From the NCBI RefSeq assembly GCF_024158745.1, contig NZ_JAMZAW010000021.1:100295-164294 (forward strand): a DNA stretch of 64,000 nt, read 5' to 3'. The notes beneath the pieces were generated by a model. That model worked only from the letters and a program-made list of their open reading frames with translations. It searched no databases and had not been told where the DNA came from. Source of the DNA: Paenibacillus tyrphae. Its GTDB lineage: Bacteria; Bacillota; Bacilli; Paenibacillales; NBRC-103111. A program made the translations under genes and the position numbers. Positions 15,601 through 23,273 of this stretch are shown piece by piece (position 1 is the first letter of the stretch; each line of letters begins with the position of its first letter).

Positions 15601-17757
15601 GAGCGGAATGGAGAAATCACGCTCTCCGTCTCCGATCCGACGCAGAAGCAATCGTCGGTTACCGTCGAGCTGAACCGCGGCTCGCTGGTGCCGGTAAGTC
15701 AGGATAGCACGGTGCAGGTCATTCAGACGTCGCCTAAACTGATCGTACAGATCAACGTGGCCGGTTCGGCAGGGGCGACGCACACGATCAAGCTGCGCGA
15801 CCCGCTCGTCCCGCACTGGGAGGGCGGTGTGCTGCAGGCCACTAACGTCTCGGAAACCGGCGTATCCCTCGCCTGGTCCGGGGCGGTGACGAGCACGGTA
15901 ACCGATGCGACGTACCGCATCTATCAGAACGGAGCCCCGATCGCCAGCGTCAGCGGCAGCACCTACGGGTATGACGTGCGCCAATTGGCGCCGGGCACGA
16001 CTTATACGTTCGCCGTACAGGTGGCGGATGCAGGCGGACGCGTCAGCACTGACGGTCCAAGCGTAACAGTAACGACTTTGCGTACGGAGCGGCCGGATAC
16101 GGCCGCTCCTACGTGGCCGTCGGGCAGTGCGTTAACCGCAGCGGAAGTGAACCGCGGCGAAGTCACGCTCGCTTGGACGCCTGCCGCCGATGACAACGGC
16201 GTAGCCGCATACCGCGTCGGCTGGGGTGCCGGTCAATCGGCCACCGTGGCCGGCAGCGTGTATTCGACCGTGATCCGGGGCTTGGCCCCGAACACGGCGT
16301 ACACGTTCCGCGTCGAGGCGGTGGACGGCGCAGGCAACTGGAGCGCCGGGGGACCTAGCGTGACGATGACCACGGCGGGCATAGAGCCCGAGAAGCCAGG
16401 TCCCGGCCCGGGGCCGAAACCAGAGCCTGGACCTGGCCCAACGCCTGAGCCTGGTCCAGGCCCTAGCCCTGGACCGTCGCCGAAGCCTGATTCGAGCTCC
16501 GATTCGGATTCCGGCTCGGACTCGGGCTCGTCAACACCTGAGGCTTCGCCGGGTTCCGCTTCGCAGCCTGGAGCATCCGGCTCTGCTGCGGCGGGATCGA
16601 ACGATCCGTCCAAGAAGCCCGGCACGGTCGTCGTGAAGGAAGAGGAGCTGCAGCGAGCAGCGAATGGCAAAGTGACGCTGCGCATGGACGAATCGGCGTC
16701 AGAACTGGCGCTCCCGGCACAAGCGGCCTCCTTGCTGCGGAACAACCCGCTGGAAGTGGAAATCGGCAAGGCAGCGCTCACGATTCCGGCCGCGGTGCTG
16801 GAACAAGTGAGCGGCAGCCTGCCTTCGGATACGGCGGACGCGCGGATTGTGCTGCGTCTGCTCCCTGCCGCAGAACAGGCGGTCGCGCCGAATGCGGCCA
16901 AGCCAGACACGTCGTCGGAGCTTCGCTTGGCGGGGACCGTGTATGAGCTTGGAATCAGGGCCGTCGCGCCAAACAAACCGGTGTTCCGTCCGGAGAAGTT
17001 CTCCGCGCCGGTCGTGCTGAAGCTGCCTTACGATGCCGCCCGGACGGCCGATCCGGACAGACTGGGCATTTACGCATACAACGAAACGTCGAAGACATGG
17101 GATTTTGTCGGAGCGAAGGTCGATAAAGCGGCAGGTACGGTGTCTGCAGCCGTTACGGCCTGCTGCACGTTCGCCGTGCTGGATTACGACAAATCGTTCG
17201 CGGATGTGTCGGAGGATCACTGGGCGTACCGTACGCTGAAAGTCATGGCGTCCAAGCATATCGTCAGCGGCGTGACGGAACGCGAATTCAACCCCCAAGG
17301 AGCGACGACGCGTGCGGAATTTGCTGCCATGCTCGTTCGCACCCTTGGACTGAAAGCAAGCCCGTCGGGGACGCCTTTCCGCGACGTGGACCCGAAGGCG
17401 TGGTATGCGGACGCGATTGCGGCTGTCCATGAAGCGGGGGTAGTCGACGGAGTGACGAGTACGTCGTTTGCTCCGGGCGAACCGATCACCCGGGAGCAAA
17501 TGGCCGTCATGCTGATGCGGGCTTACGCTTTCCAGGGCGGCAAGACGGCAGCGCCGGATGTACAGCAGCTTGCAGGCTACCGGGATGCCGGACAAATTTC
17601 CGCATGGGCGGAGGACGCGGTCCGGCAAGCCGTTAAGCTCGGCTTCCTGCAGGGGCAGGCGGAAGATAGGCTTGCTCCGCAAGTTCACGCGGTACGCGCC
17701 GAAGTCGCCCAAGTGCTGCTGCACATGATCACGGCAGCCGACCCGCAAGGGAAGTAG
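12646..17757 (+). CDS. SLH-anchored polysaccharide lyase family 8 (hyaluronate/chondroitin/xanthan lyase type)
   Basis: A 1703-residue cell-surface enzyme that cleaves a uronic-acid polysaccharide by beta-elimination. Order: signal peptide (residues 1-30); a carbohydrate-binding-like beta-sandwich (about 33-200); a bacterial Ig-like domain (about 205-285); the PL8 alpha/alpha toroid and beta-sandwich (about 290-1040) with NWWDWEIGAAQ and the triad N472, H522 (DGSLVQH) and Y531; two fibronectin type III domains (about 1060-1145 and 1155-1245); a Pro/Gly/Ser linker with repeated PGPGP; a beta domain; and three SLH repeats (about 1518-1700) that bind it to the wall. The start has GGAGGG six bases upstream. 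The N-H spacing of 50 and H-Y spacing of 9 fit hyaluronate and chondroitin lyases. A promoter element shared with the downstream importer suggests a common regulon. Confidence 0.93.
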   Translation: MKMNMVKILTILALVMPGWFVPIGGGIGMAATGSLVLNGDFETVVTDSSGKWTGGKAPSNWTGGFKVGGGTFAVDSTQVHGGTKSLKLSGSATSDRASVTQSPLVTPNKSYKLSLWMKTDNVNAGSGGMYVRTQYLYYNGSTNTKISDGPLTPKLKGTSDWQPYDLYLTIPSNVNKVVVEPIFDFASGTAWVDDVTLTEWTGATGIALEPTAVSVEVGKTAQLTPVITPSSAASGVTVLWSSSDASVASVSAAGLVTGNQVGSATITARTDDGRLSAQSIVSVESAQMMQAYDTIRLKWLDKLTGGTGYDPADADYAYFLDNLASSVSNAEQTGFWNKLNTAAGRTYLWSDLASTTVSAQMTSNFSRLRTMAVAYKTPYSALYNNPALKKDLVEAMDWMYANRYNENKAPYDNWWDWEIGAAQTINDILVLLYDDLSPAQVEQYIRAIDKFCPDPVYSSVLGVKGKKQNGANLLDKALVVTLRGVIGKNGAKIVQGRDAIGSEFVYTTSGDGVYRDGSLVQHTNIAYTAGYGGVWLKGAADMGYMLNGSPWPITDPRTNTVYDWVSQSFEPIIYNGLALDMTNGRGISRQTAGSARGLMMTILRMSDGAPADKAAAYRSMVKEWITKDRITTNYYQASSSIYEIKLLKGLLNDPSVQPRGELVKSQIMAGMDKVFHFRPGYLFGVSLFSDRISSFEKGNGENLKGWFTGVGMTYLYNDDQTQYRNDFWPTVDSFRLPGTTTDGSGKTLTATDWASYPNTQTWVGGSTLDGLYSAVGMDFTLKKLTGSDLQGKKSWFLLDDEIVALGAGITSTGSNPVETIADNRKLTDGNDNILTIDGTVVPKETTDLNRTVQWAHLTGNVPGTDIGYYFPNGANVAVKREARTGAWKDINTGFSSTPITRNYLSLAFAHGVKPVNADYAYVLLPNRNAAATQNYSAQPPVSILANNAQVQAVRKPSLGITAANFWQAATVDSLTARNPVSAMVKERNGEITLSVSDPTQKQSSVTVELNRGSLVPVSQDSTVQVIQTSPKLIVQINVAGSAGATHTIKLRDPLVPHWEGGVLQATNVSETGVSLAWSGAVTSTVTDATYRIYQNGAPIASVSGSTYGYDVRQLAPGTTYTFAVQVADAGGRVSTDGPSVTVTTLRTERPDTAAPTWPSGSALTAAEVNRGEVTLAWTPAADDNGVAAYRVGWGAGQSATVAGSVYSTVIRGLAPNTAYTFRVEAVDGAGNWSAGGPSVTMTTAGIEPEKPGPGPGPKPEPGPGPTPEPGPGPSPGPSPKPDSSSDSDSGSDSGSSTPEASPGSASQPGASGSAAAGSNDPSKKPGTVVVKEEELQRAANGKVTLRMDESASELALPAQAASLLRNNPLEVEIGKAALTIPAAVLEQVSGSLPSDTADARIVLRLLPAAEQAVAPNAAKPDTSSELRLAGTVYELGIRAVAPNKPVFRPEKFSAPVVLKLPYDAARTADPDRLGIYAYNETSKTWDFVGAKVDKAAGTVSAAVTACCTFAVLDYDKSFADVSEDHWAYRTLKVMASKHIVSGVTEREFNPQGATTRAEFAAMLVRTLGLKASPSGTPFRDVDPKAWYADAIAAVHEAGVVDGVTSTSFAPGEPITREQMAVMLMRAYAFQGGKTAAPDVQQLAGYRDAGQISAWAEDAVRQAVKLGFLQGQAEDRLAPQVHAVRAEVAQVLLHMITAADPQGK

Positions 17758-17832
17758 GCGATTGCCGGACAGGACTATAGAAAGCCATCCATGCGGGCGT
17801 ACCGTGTCTTTTTGACCGGTGCGCCTGTGGTC

Positions 17833-17862
17833 TTGCCAAATGGCGGGACGACGCATTAGACT
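17833..17862 (+). promoter_or_regulatory. Candidate promoter of the AraC regulator gene
   Basis: TTGCCA (17833-17838) and TAGACT (17857-17862), spacer 18, lie about 30 bases before the ATG. Confidence 0.35.
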
Positions 17863-17894
17863 AAAGTGGAGAAAGCGAGGGGGAGTCATACACC

Positions 17895-20213
17895 ATGAAA
17901 CGCACCTATTTCCGCATACGGAACCCGTTTGCTTCGTTTCGCAAGTCGATGCTGCGGCGCATGCTCGCCGTATCGCTTTTTGCCTCGATCTTCCCCGTCA
18001 TCTTTGTCGGGTTCTCCAGCTATTGGTTTTCGTCGTCCGCGATCCGCGAGGAAGTGGACCAAGCCAACGCCCGCGTCTTGAAGCACGCTTCGTACTCCAT
18101 CGATACGGCGCTGCAGCGGGTCCGCAGCAATGCGCTTCAGATGCTGCTCGGTTCGTTCTTCAACGGCAACCTGACGGAGCAGAAATGGACGAACTACGCC
18201 GGATTTTACTCCAATTTATTCCAAAATTTATCTTCTCTTCAAAATAGCAACGCCGAGATTAGCCGCATTGTCATGTATATTGCCGAAGACGATTATCTGG
18301 TGTCGCCGGATCAAGGCGGACATAAGGTAGCCGGAGAGGAGGACCGCCGGCAACTGCAAGGCCTGCTTGCTTCCCGCGAAGCGATGTACTGGAGCCACGA
18401 TACGTTCCGGTTTATGGGGGACGCCCCCGGCGGACAGGCGGGCGTAACGCTCGTGTGTCAGGTGCCGTTTCAAGCCTCGGAGCCGATCGGGCTGCTGCTT
18501 CTGCAGCTGAATCCGTCGTTCCTTCAGGAAAATATGACGCGTTTTTCCGCTTATCCGGACGAGCTTTCGTTCATCTTGAACGAGGAGGGCCGGGAGGTCG
18601 TCTCGTCGGCCGGGCAGCCCGCTCCCCAAGGGTTGTACGAGCAGGTGGGAGAGCATCCCGGGCGCGCCTTCTCCTTCGCGTGGGAAGGTCGCGATTATTT
18701 GGTCACCGCCCTCCATTCTTCGTTCAATGGCTGGACGTACCTCGATATGGTGCCTTTGCAGGAGTTGAATGCCAAATCCCGCGGCATCGCCGTCATCACC
18801 GTGGTCATTGTGCTGGTATTTCTGCTGCTGGGCGCAGCGGCGACGGCGTGGAGCACGAAGCGGCTGTACCGGCCGATCGAGCATCTGGTTTCGCTGGTGC
18901 GCGGGAACCGGGACGAGGAGCTGCTGGCCGACGAGATCGGCTACGTGCAGAGCCGGTGGGCGGAGCTGAATCAGGCGACAACCCGCCTGCAGACGCAGCT
19001 CAACCGGCAGCTGCCGGCCATTCGCGAGGCGTTCGCGCTGCAGTGGCTGCAAGGGCATTACGCGCATTATACGCCGGAGCAGCTTCCGGTTCTGTTCGAA
19101 CGCTATGCCGTGCCCTATCAGCACATGCACGCCGTTTTTGCGCTCGCTTACGATCAGTCGCCGGACGGCAGCAGCCGGTTTCGGGAAAGCGACAAGGAAT
19201 TGATCGTATTTACGATGAAAAATATCGCGCAGGACGTACTCGCGCAGCAGGGTGCAAGCGGCATGGTCGTGAACCTGCTGAACGATCAGATTGCCGTCTG
19301 GCTCTGGGAAGACACCGAGGACCCTGTGGCATGGTTCGCGCACGTGCAGGAATTGGCCGCGGGACTGCGCGCCGTGCTGGCCGACTACTTGAAGCTGCCG
19401 GTCACGGCGGGGCTTGGGGACGGGCCGGGGGCGCCGGGCGGCATGCCAAGGCTGTTCGCGCAGGCGGCGATGGCGATCCGCTCCCGCTTCTGGGCCGGGA
19501 CCGGTCAAGTCATCCGCAGCGGGGACGGAGACATCGGGGAAGCGAAGTCCTACCCGTACCCGTTCGAGATCGAAGCGGGGCTGGAGCAGGCGCTGCGCAA
19601 CGGCGATGCCGCGGAAGCGGAGCTGCAGCTTGAGCAGTTCGCCGCCTATGCGCAGGAGACGCTGCGGGAGACGGAGCGGATTCGGACGGCCTATTACCAG
19701 CTCCTCACCGCCGCGCTGCGGGTCGTCTTCCTGCTCAATCTGTCGCTTAAGGAAGGCGACGGCACCGGTGACGAAACCGACCTGTACGTGCAGATCAAGA
19801 ACGTGCATTCGATCCAGGAGCTGAACGACTGGTTCCGGGAGCGGCTGATCCGTCCGATTGCCCGGAAGGTGCAGCAAAGGCACCATCAGGAATACGAGCG
19901 GACGTTTGAGACCGCCATCGTTTATATCGAGGCGAATCATCATATCGATCTGTCGCTGGATCAAGTCGCCGAGCGCTGCGGGCTTAGCCCGCCTTATTTC
20001 AGCAAGCTGTTCAAGCGGATCGTGGGTGTGTCGTTCATCGAATATTTGACGGCCTACCGCATCGACCGCGCCAAGACGCTGCTGCAGACGACCGGCCTGT
20101 CCGTCGCCGAAGTGGCGGAGAGCGTCGGCTATCAGCCGAAAAATTTCATCCGCGTATTCAAAAAACAAACCGGGCAAACGCCCGGTCAGTTCCGCGAGAC
20201 GGGTTCGGCGTAA
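17895..20213 (+). CDS. Membrane-anchored AraC family transcriptional regulator
   Basis: A 772-residue protein with one N-terminal membrane helix (about 20-40), an extracellular sensor region to about residue 290, a second helix (ITVVIVLVFLLLGAAATAW), a cytoplasmic HAMP-like and linker region, and a C-terminal pair of AraC helix-turn-helices (about 675-770: LDQVAERCGLSPPYFSKLFKRIVG and VAEVAESVGYQPKNFIRVFKK). This one-component transmembrane form is common in Paenibacillus beside polysaccharide-use genes. It lies between the PL8 lyase and the ABC importer, which share a promoter element, and is the obvious candidate to bind it. The start has a GAGGGGGAG purine stretch upstream. Confidence 0.88.
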   Translation: MKRTYFRIRNPFASFRKSMLRRMLAVSLFASIFPVIFVGFSSYWFSSSAIREEVDQANARVLKHASYSIDTALQRVRSNALQMLLGSFFNGNLTEQKWTNYAGFYSNLFQNLSSLQNSNAEISRIVMYIAEDDYLVSPDQGGHKVAGEEDRRQLQGLLASREAMYWSHDTFRFMGDAPGGQAGVTLVCQVPFQASEPIGLLLLQLNPSFLQENMTRFSAYPDELSFILNEEGREVVSSAGQPAPQGLYEQVGEHPGRAFSFAWEGRDYLVTALHSSFNGWTYLDMVPLQELNAKSRGIAVITVVIVLVFLLLGAAATAWSTKRLYRPIEHLVSLVRGNRDEELLADEIGYVQSRWAELNQATTRLQTQLNRQLPAIREAFALQWLQGHYAHYTPEQLPVLFERYAVPYQHMHAVFALAYDQSPDGSSRFRESDKELIVFTMKNIAQDVLAQQGASGMVVNLLNDQIAVWLWEDTEDPVAWFAHVQELAAGLRAVLADYLKLPVTAGLGDGPGAPGGMPRLFAQAAMAIRSRFWAGTGQVIRSGDGDIGEAKSYPYPFEIEAGLEQALRNGDAAEAELQLEQFAAYAQETLRETERIRTAYYQLLTAALRVVFLLNLSLKEGDGTGDETDLYVQIKNVHSIQELNDWFRERLIRPIARKVQQRHHQEYERTFETAIVYIEANHHIDLSLDQVAERCGLSPPYFSKLFKRIVGVSFIEYLTAYRIDRAKTLLQTTGLSVAEVAESVGYQPKNFIRVFKKQTGQTPGQFRETGSA

Positions 20214-20234
20214 AGCCGGACCTGTTTTATTTTG
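20202..20234 (+). terminator. Terminator after the AraC regulator gene
   Basis: GGTTCGGC pairs with GCCGGACC (one wobble) around GTAAA, followed by TGTTTTATTTT. It overlaps the stop codon and the 3' end of the convergent tetR-like gene. Confidence 0.7.
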
Positions 20235-20940
20235 GTTGAAAGGTTGAAAAACCTTCGATCAATACGCTTAAGCCAAAAGAAAACTCCTTCTCCCAATCCG
20301 TATTCGTGATATGAGGGGCCAGGCGGATCGTATTGGGGAATTGCTCCTCCGGTAATTGTTGAAAAAACCGGCTGTACCGCTCGCCCATTGCTTCAAACGA
20401 ACCATGAGCTTCATCCCCGGCAAAAGCGTGAAGCCGGGTTTCTTCGGCGACGAATCCCAGCACATAGTTTTTCAGCATGGACGCGATCCACGGAATTTGA
20501 GGGTCCGTGAAGCCCGCCGAGACGAAGAGCTGATAGAGCTTTTCGATTTGCGTTAGACGCTGATAGCCTACCCCGATGGTAAGATTGAACAGCTCTACCG
20601 CATCCCGGTGCTGAAGAAGGACTTTCCTGAACTGAATTCCCCATTGCAACACTTGCTCTTTCCATGGTAGCGACGCCTCCGGCCAAACCATTTCCCCGCT
20701 GATTTTGTCCGAAAGCAATTGCATCAGCTGCTCTTTATCTTTGAAATGGTAATATAAGGAGGCGGTTTTGACCTGCAGCTTGTCTGCGATTTTGCGCATG
20801 CTGAGTTCCTTCAGGCCGATCTCATCCAGCACCTGCAGCGCGGTTTGAAGGATACGAACCCGGTCGAGCGGAACATGCGCGGCTTCTGCCTCCGGCCAAC
20901 CCAGGATGGAGTCCGGGGGAGAGATCCTTTTCCTAGCCAT
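20227..20940 (-). CDS. TetR family transcriptional repressor
   Basis: A 237-residue repressor. Residues about 27-72 hold the TetR helix-turn-helix (ILQTALQVLDEIGLKELSMRKIADKLQVKTASLYYHFKDKEQL). The rest resembles the tetracycline-repressor-type C-terminal ligand domain (TetR_C). It is divergent from the VOC-domain gene at 21103. The space between holds a perfect 18-bp palindrome and an imperfect copy that overlap the VOC promoter, so it probably represses both genes. AAAGGGTG lies seven bases before the ATG. The ligand is unknown. Confidence 0.88.
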   Translation of the reverse strand: MARKRISPPDSILGWPEAEAAHVPLDRVRILQTALQVLDEIGLKELSMRKIADKLQVKTASLYYHFKDKEQLMQLLSDKISGEMVWPEASLPWKEQVLQWGIQFRKVLLQHRDAVELFNLTIGVGYQRLTQIEKLYQLFVSAGFTDPQIPWIASMLKNYVLGFVAEETRLHAFAGDEAHGSFEAMGERYSRFFQQLPEEQFPNTIRLAPHITNTDWEKEFSFGLSVLIEGFSTFQPK

Positions 20941-20958
20941 AAGAATTCACCCTTTCCG

Positions 20959-20987
20959 TTGACAAGTATACCATATTAGATTATTCT
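20959..20987 (+). promoter_or_regulatory. SigA promoter of the VOC gene
   Basis: A perfect TTGACA (20959-20964) and TATTCT (20982-20987) are separated by 17 bases. An imperfect TetR half-site pair (TTAGATTATTCTAA) covers the -10 box. Confidence 0.7.
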
Positions 20988-20992
20988 AACAC

Positions 20993-21010
20993 TATTAGAT
21001 TAATCTAATA
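20993..21010. promoter_or_regulatory. TetR-type operator palindrome
   Basis: TATTAGATTAATCTAATA is a perfect 18-bp inverted repeat just downstream of the -10 box. Related copies of TTAGATTA lie on both sides (about 20974-20988 and 21013-21020). Confidence 0.65.
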
Positions 21011-21102
21011 TAATTAGATTAAAAGGTGATCCTGGTGAATACCTGCGATAAAGTACATATTCTGCCCTGCGGTAGAGTCAAAGTTATAAAGGAGGCAATT
21101 AT

Positions 21103-21471
21103 ATGAAACTGAACCACTTAAATCTTTGCGTCAACGATCTGCCCGAAGCAACGGATTTCTTCCAGAGTTTATTCGGCTTTCAACTGCTCGGCCAGAAAGG
21201 CGACGCTCTCGCCGTGATGAGCGATGGAGAGGGCTTTACCTTGGTTTTGAGCCGTTTTGGAGAAGAAACCGTAACTTACCCGAAGGATTTCCACATCGGT
21301 TTTTATGTTGAAACGATGGCCGAGGTAGATGAGTTCTACGCCAAGCTCGCTGCCGCCAATATTCATACGGAGCACGGTCCCAGAAAAATGAGAGGCGGCT
21401 ATACCTTGTACTTTACGGCCCTTGGCGGCCTGCTCTTTGAAGTCACGTCTTTCTTTCGCGAATCCGAATGA
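21103..21471 (+). CDS. VOC (glyoxalase/bleomycin resistance) family protein
   Basis: A 122-residue vicinal-oxygen-chelate protein made of two beta-alpha-beta-beta-beta modules: MKLNHLNLCVNDLPEATDFFQSLFGF, and DFHIGFYVETMAEVDEFYAKL with TLYFTALGGLLFEV. H5 in the first module and E near the end of the second fit the metal-ligand positions of the fold. Proteins of this sort are lyases, dioxygenases or drug-binding resistance proteins. A TetR repressor directly upstream would fit inducible detoxification. AAGGAGG precedes the ATG. Confidence 0.85.
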   Translation: MKLNHLNLCVNDLPEATDFFQSLFGFQLLGQKGDALAVMSDGEGFTLVLSRFGEETVTYPKDFHIGFYVETMAEVDEFYAKLAAANIHTEHGPRKMRGGYTLYFTALGGLLFEVTSFFRESE

Positions 21472-21485
21472 CGAATAGCAAGAAA

Positions 21486-21527
21486 CCGCCCCATATCGAA
21501 TTCGCTTCGATACGGGGCGGCACTTTT
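21486..21527. terminator. Convergent terminator between the VOC and TraB genes
   Basis: CCGCCCC with GGGGCGG and an inner ATCGAA/TTCGAT pairing; TTTTAT follows on the plus strand and TTTCTT on the minus strand, so it can serve both. Confidence 0.75.
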
Positions 21528-21538
21528 ATCGCCTAGTG

Positions 21539-22942
21539 TTATTTAATAAATTGCACGTCGTAGCCTTTTTGCTTCAATTGGTCGAGAACCATATCTTTCA
21601 CCGCATAGTGCGCCGCACCGATGACGACAAAATAAGTGGATTTACCGTCTTTCTCCAACAATTCCGCCAGTTTTTTCGTCATGTTCTTGTCCCGTTCCCC
21701 GAGCAGCCTTTGAGCCAGCCCGCTTTGGTTAAACTGCTGGGAAGAAGCGGAGAAGGATTGGGTAAAGCCGTCCAAGTCCCCCTTGGCCCACAGCTGCTGC
21801 CATTGCTTGAATTGTGCGGCCATATCCGGAGCGGTGGCGTCAGGCGTCAACAGGTGGTCCAGCATCGCATTCAATTCCTTCTCCTGCTCTTGCGGAGACG
21901 CGCTACTCAGAACATCACCTTGCAGCTTGAACCCTTCCAGCTCCTGCACCGGTTTTCCAGCCAGCTTGGCACTCGACAGGAAGTGCATATCGACACCCAA
22001 AGCGGTCGCCTGCACCAACTCCTCAGGAGATTTCATAAGCGCCGTAAGGGACAGGTTGGAGCTGATCACCCAAGGCTTAAGCTGATCGAAGGCTTGCTTG
22101 GGCAGTCCCAATTTGTCGATTACGCGCTCCAGCTTTTCATAGGTTTCTTTGGAGACGTGATCCTTCAGCGTCGTGCCGTCGTTATAGCTCGTCAGACTGG
22201 TGAAATACTCTAATCCAGCCGTGTCGTCCGGCATGAGATTCACTTCGACCAGCAGCGCGTCGGACGATTGGAACGCATCCTTGACCTGTTTCCGCAGCGG
22301 ATACATCTCCGGAATCCCCAGATGAATCGATCCGAACAAATACATCGTGTTGTTCCCCTTGGTCACTTTCCAGAAAAGCCCTTTTGCCCCGCCGTCGGCA
22401 GTTTCGTAGGCATATTCGATGACCCGACTGGCCAGCACGGCCGCCTGCTCGACGGTGCACGGTTGATCCAGCTCCAGACCGCTGCCCGTTCCTTGGACGA
22501 TGCCTTTTTTCTGCAAATACGCAATCGGCTCAGCGTCCTTATCCATCTCGAAGGCTGCCGGCAGCTCGTATTGCTTTAACAAAGCGAACAAAGATTGGAG
22601 AACGGTGTCTCTAGTGATCGTTGCGGTTCCCGATGGCAGCGTGAACTCGCCCTTTTTGCTTAATCCCAGCGCATCCAGCTTCGCTCCGGCTGCTTGGACT
22701 AACGATTGAAATCTATCATGAGCGATCGGTTTTTGAAAGGTTCCGTCATAGTACCAAGACAGCGGGAAAATACCGTATTTTTCCCCTTCGTTCAGTACGC
22801 CCATCGACCATGGACTGATCTGAGGCGCAGCCTGTGGCGCTTCGTTCGCCAGTGCGGGTACGACGGTTCCGAGCATTGTGGTGACGGCGAGCAAGCCCCC
22901 GGCCAGGCCGCGTTTCCACTTGTTCCATGTTCCAGATTTCAT
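21539..22942 (-). CDS. TraB/GumN family protein with SLH-like N-terminal region
   Basis: A 467-residue exported protein. After a signal peptide (to about ALANEAP) there are segments that look like degenerate SLH repeats, such as LQKKGIVQGTGSGLELDQPCTVEQAAVLASRVIEYA. The second part is the TraB/GumN (Tiki-like) domain: TMYLFGSIHLGIPEMYPLRKQVKDAF with LLVEVNL, then RDKNMTKKLAELLEKDGKSTYFVVIGAAHYAVKDMV near the end. Members of this fold are putative metallopeptidases, but the function in bacteria is not settled. The ATG at 22942 is chosen because AGGAGG lies nine bases upstream. The gene is not obviously linked to its neighbours. Confidence 0.8.
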   Translation of the reverse strand: MKSGTWNKWKRGLAGGLLAVTTMLGTVVPALANEAPQAAPQISPWSMGVLNEGEKYGIFPLSWYYDGTFQKPIAHDRFQSLVQAAGAKLDALGLSKKGEFTLPSGTATITRDTVLQSLFALLKQYELPAAFEMDKDAEPIAYLQKKGIVQGTGSGLELDQPCTVEQAAVLASRVIEYAYETADGGAKGLFWKVTKGNNTMYLFGSIHLGIPEMYPLRKQVKDAFQSSDALLVEVNLMPDDTAGLEYFTSLTSYNDGTTLKDHVSKETYEKLERVIDKLGLPKQAFDQLKPWVISSNLSLTALMKSPEELVQATALGVDMHFLSSAKLAGKPVQELEGFKLQGDVLSSASPQEQEKELNAMLDHLLTPDATAPDMAAQFKQWQQLWAKGDLDGFTQSFSASSQQFNQSGLAQRLLGERDKNMTKKLAELLEKDGKSTYFVVIGAAHYAVKDMVLDQLKQKGYDVQFIK

Positions 22943-23273
22943 GAGATGTTGCCTCCTAGATGTATGTAGTAGAATCATAGATGAAAGCAGTACTGATTAT
23001 AGACCTTTCGACTGGAAAACTCAACCATTGGGTGGAAAACGCGGGCTGCGGACATGCTCATTTTTTATATTGCCGGCGAAGATAAGAAGTGGGCATGACG
23101 CCGATAAATCGTGCACCGGCGCGTCTTTTCGGCATCTGTCGCGAGGGGCGATGCTCCTTTTTTGCCCGGAAACCGCCCCAAGAATTGCGCCTTGCCGCCG
23201 CCTCCGCTTCGCTGTACGATGCAGACATATTCGATCGAAGACGGATTGATCTGACAACGCAGGAGGTGGAAGC
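22943..23273. other. Intergenic region carrying the importer promoter
   Basis: 331 bases between divergent genes. It contains the shared promoter/operator element (listed separately) and an upstream terminator-like hairpin at about 23144-23163 (AGGGGC-GAT-GCTCCT followed by T residues). No coding region is supported. Confidence 0.6.
23160..23220 (+). promoter_or_regulatory. Promoter and operator of the ABC importer, same as that of the lyase gene
   Basis: TTTTGCCCGG, ten variable bases, AAGAATTGCGCCTTGCCG, 17-base spacer, TACGAT. TTGCCG (23192-23197) and TACGAT (23215-23220) form a good SigA promoter. The block upstream aligns base for base with 12501-12561. Confidence 0.65.

Noticed and set aside
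13747..15984. Long antisense open frame inside the polysaccharide lyase gene (745 codons), and another at 16699-17889
   Set aside because: Both are shadows of a clear multi-domain coding sequence and show no recognisable protein features.
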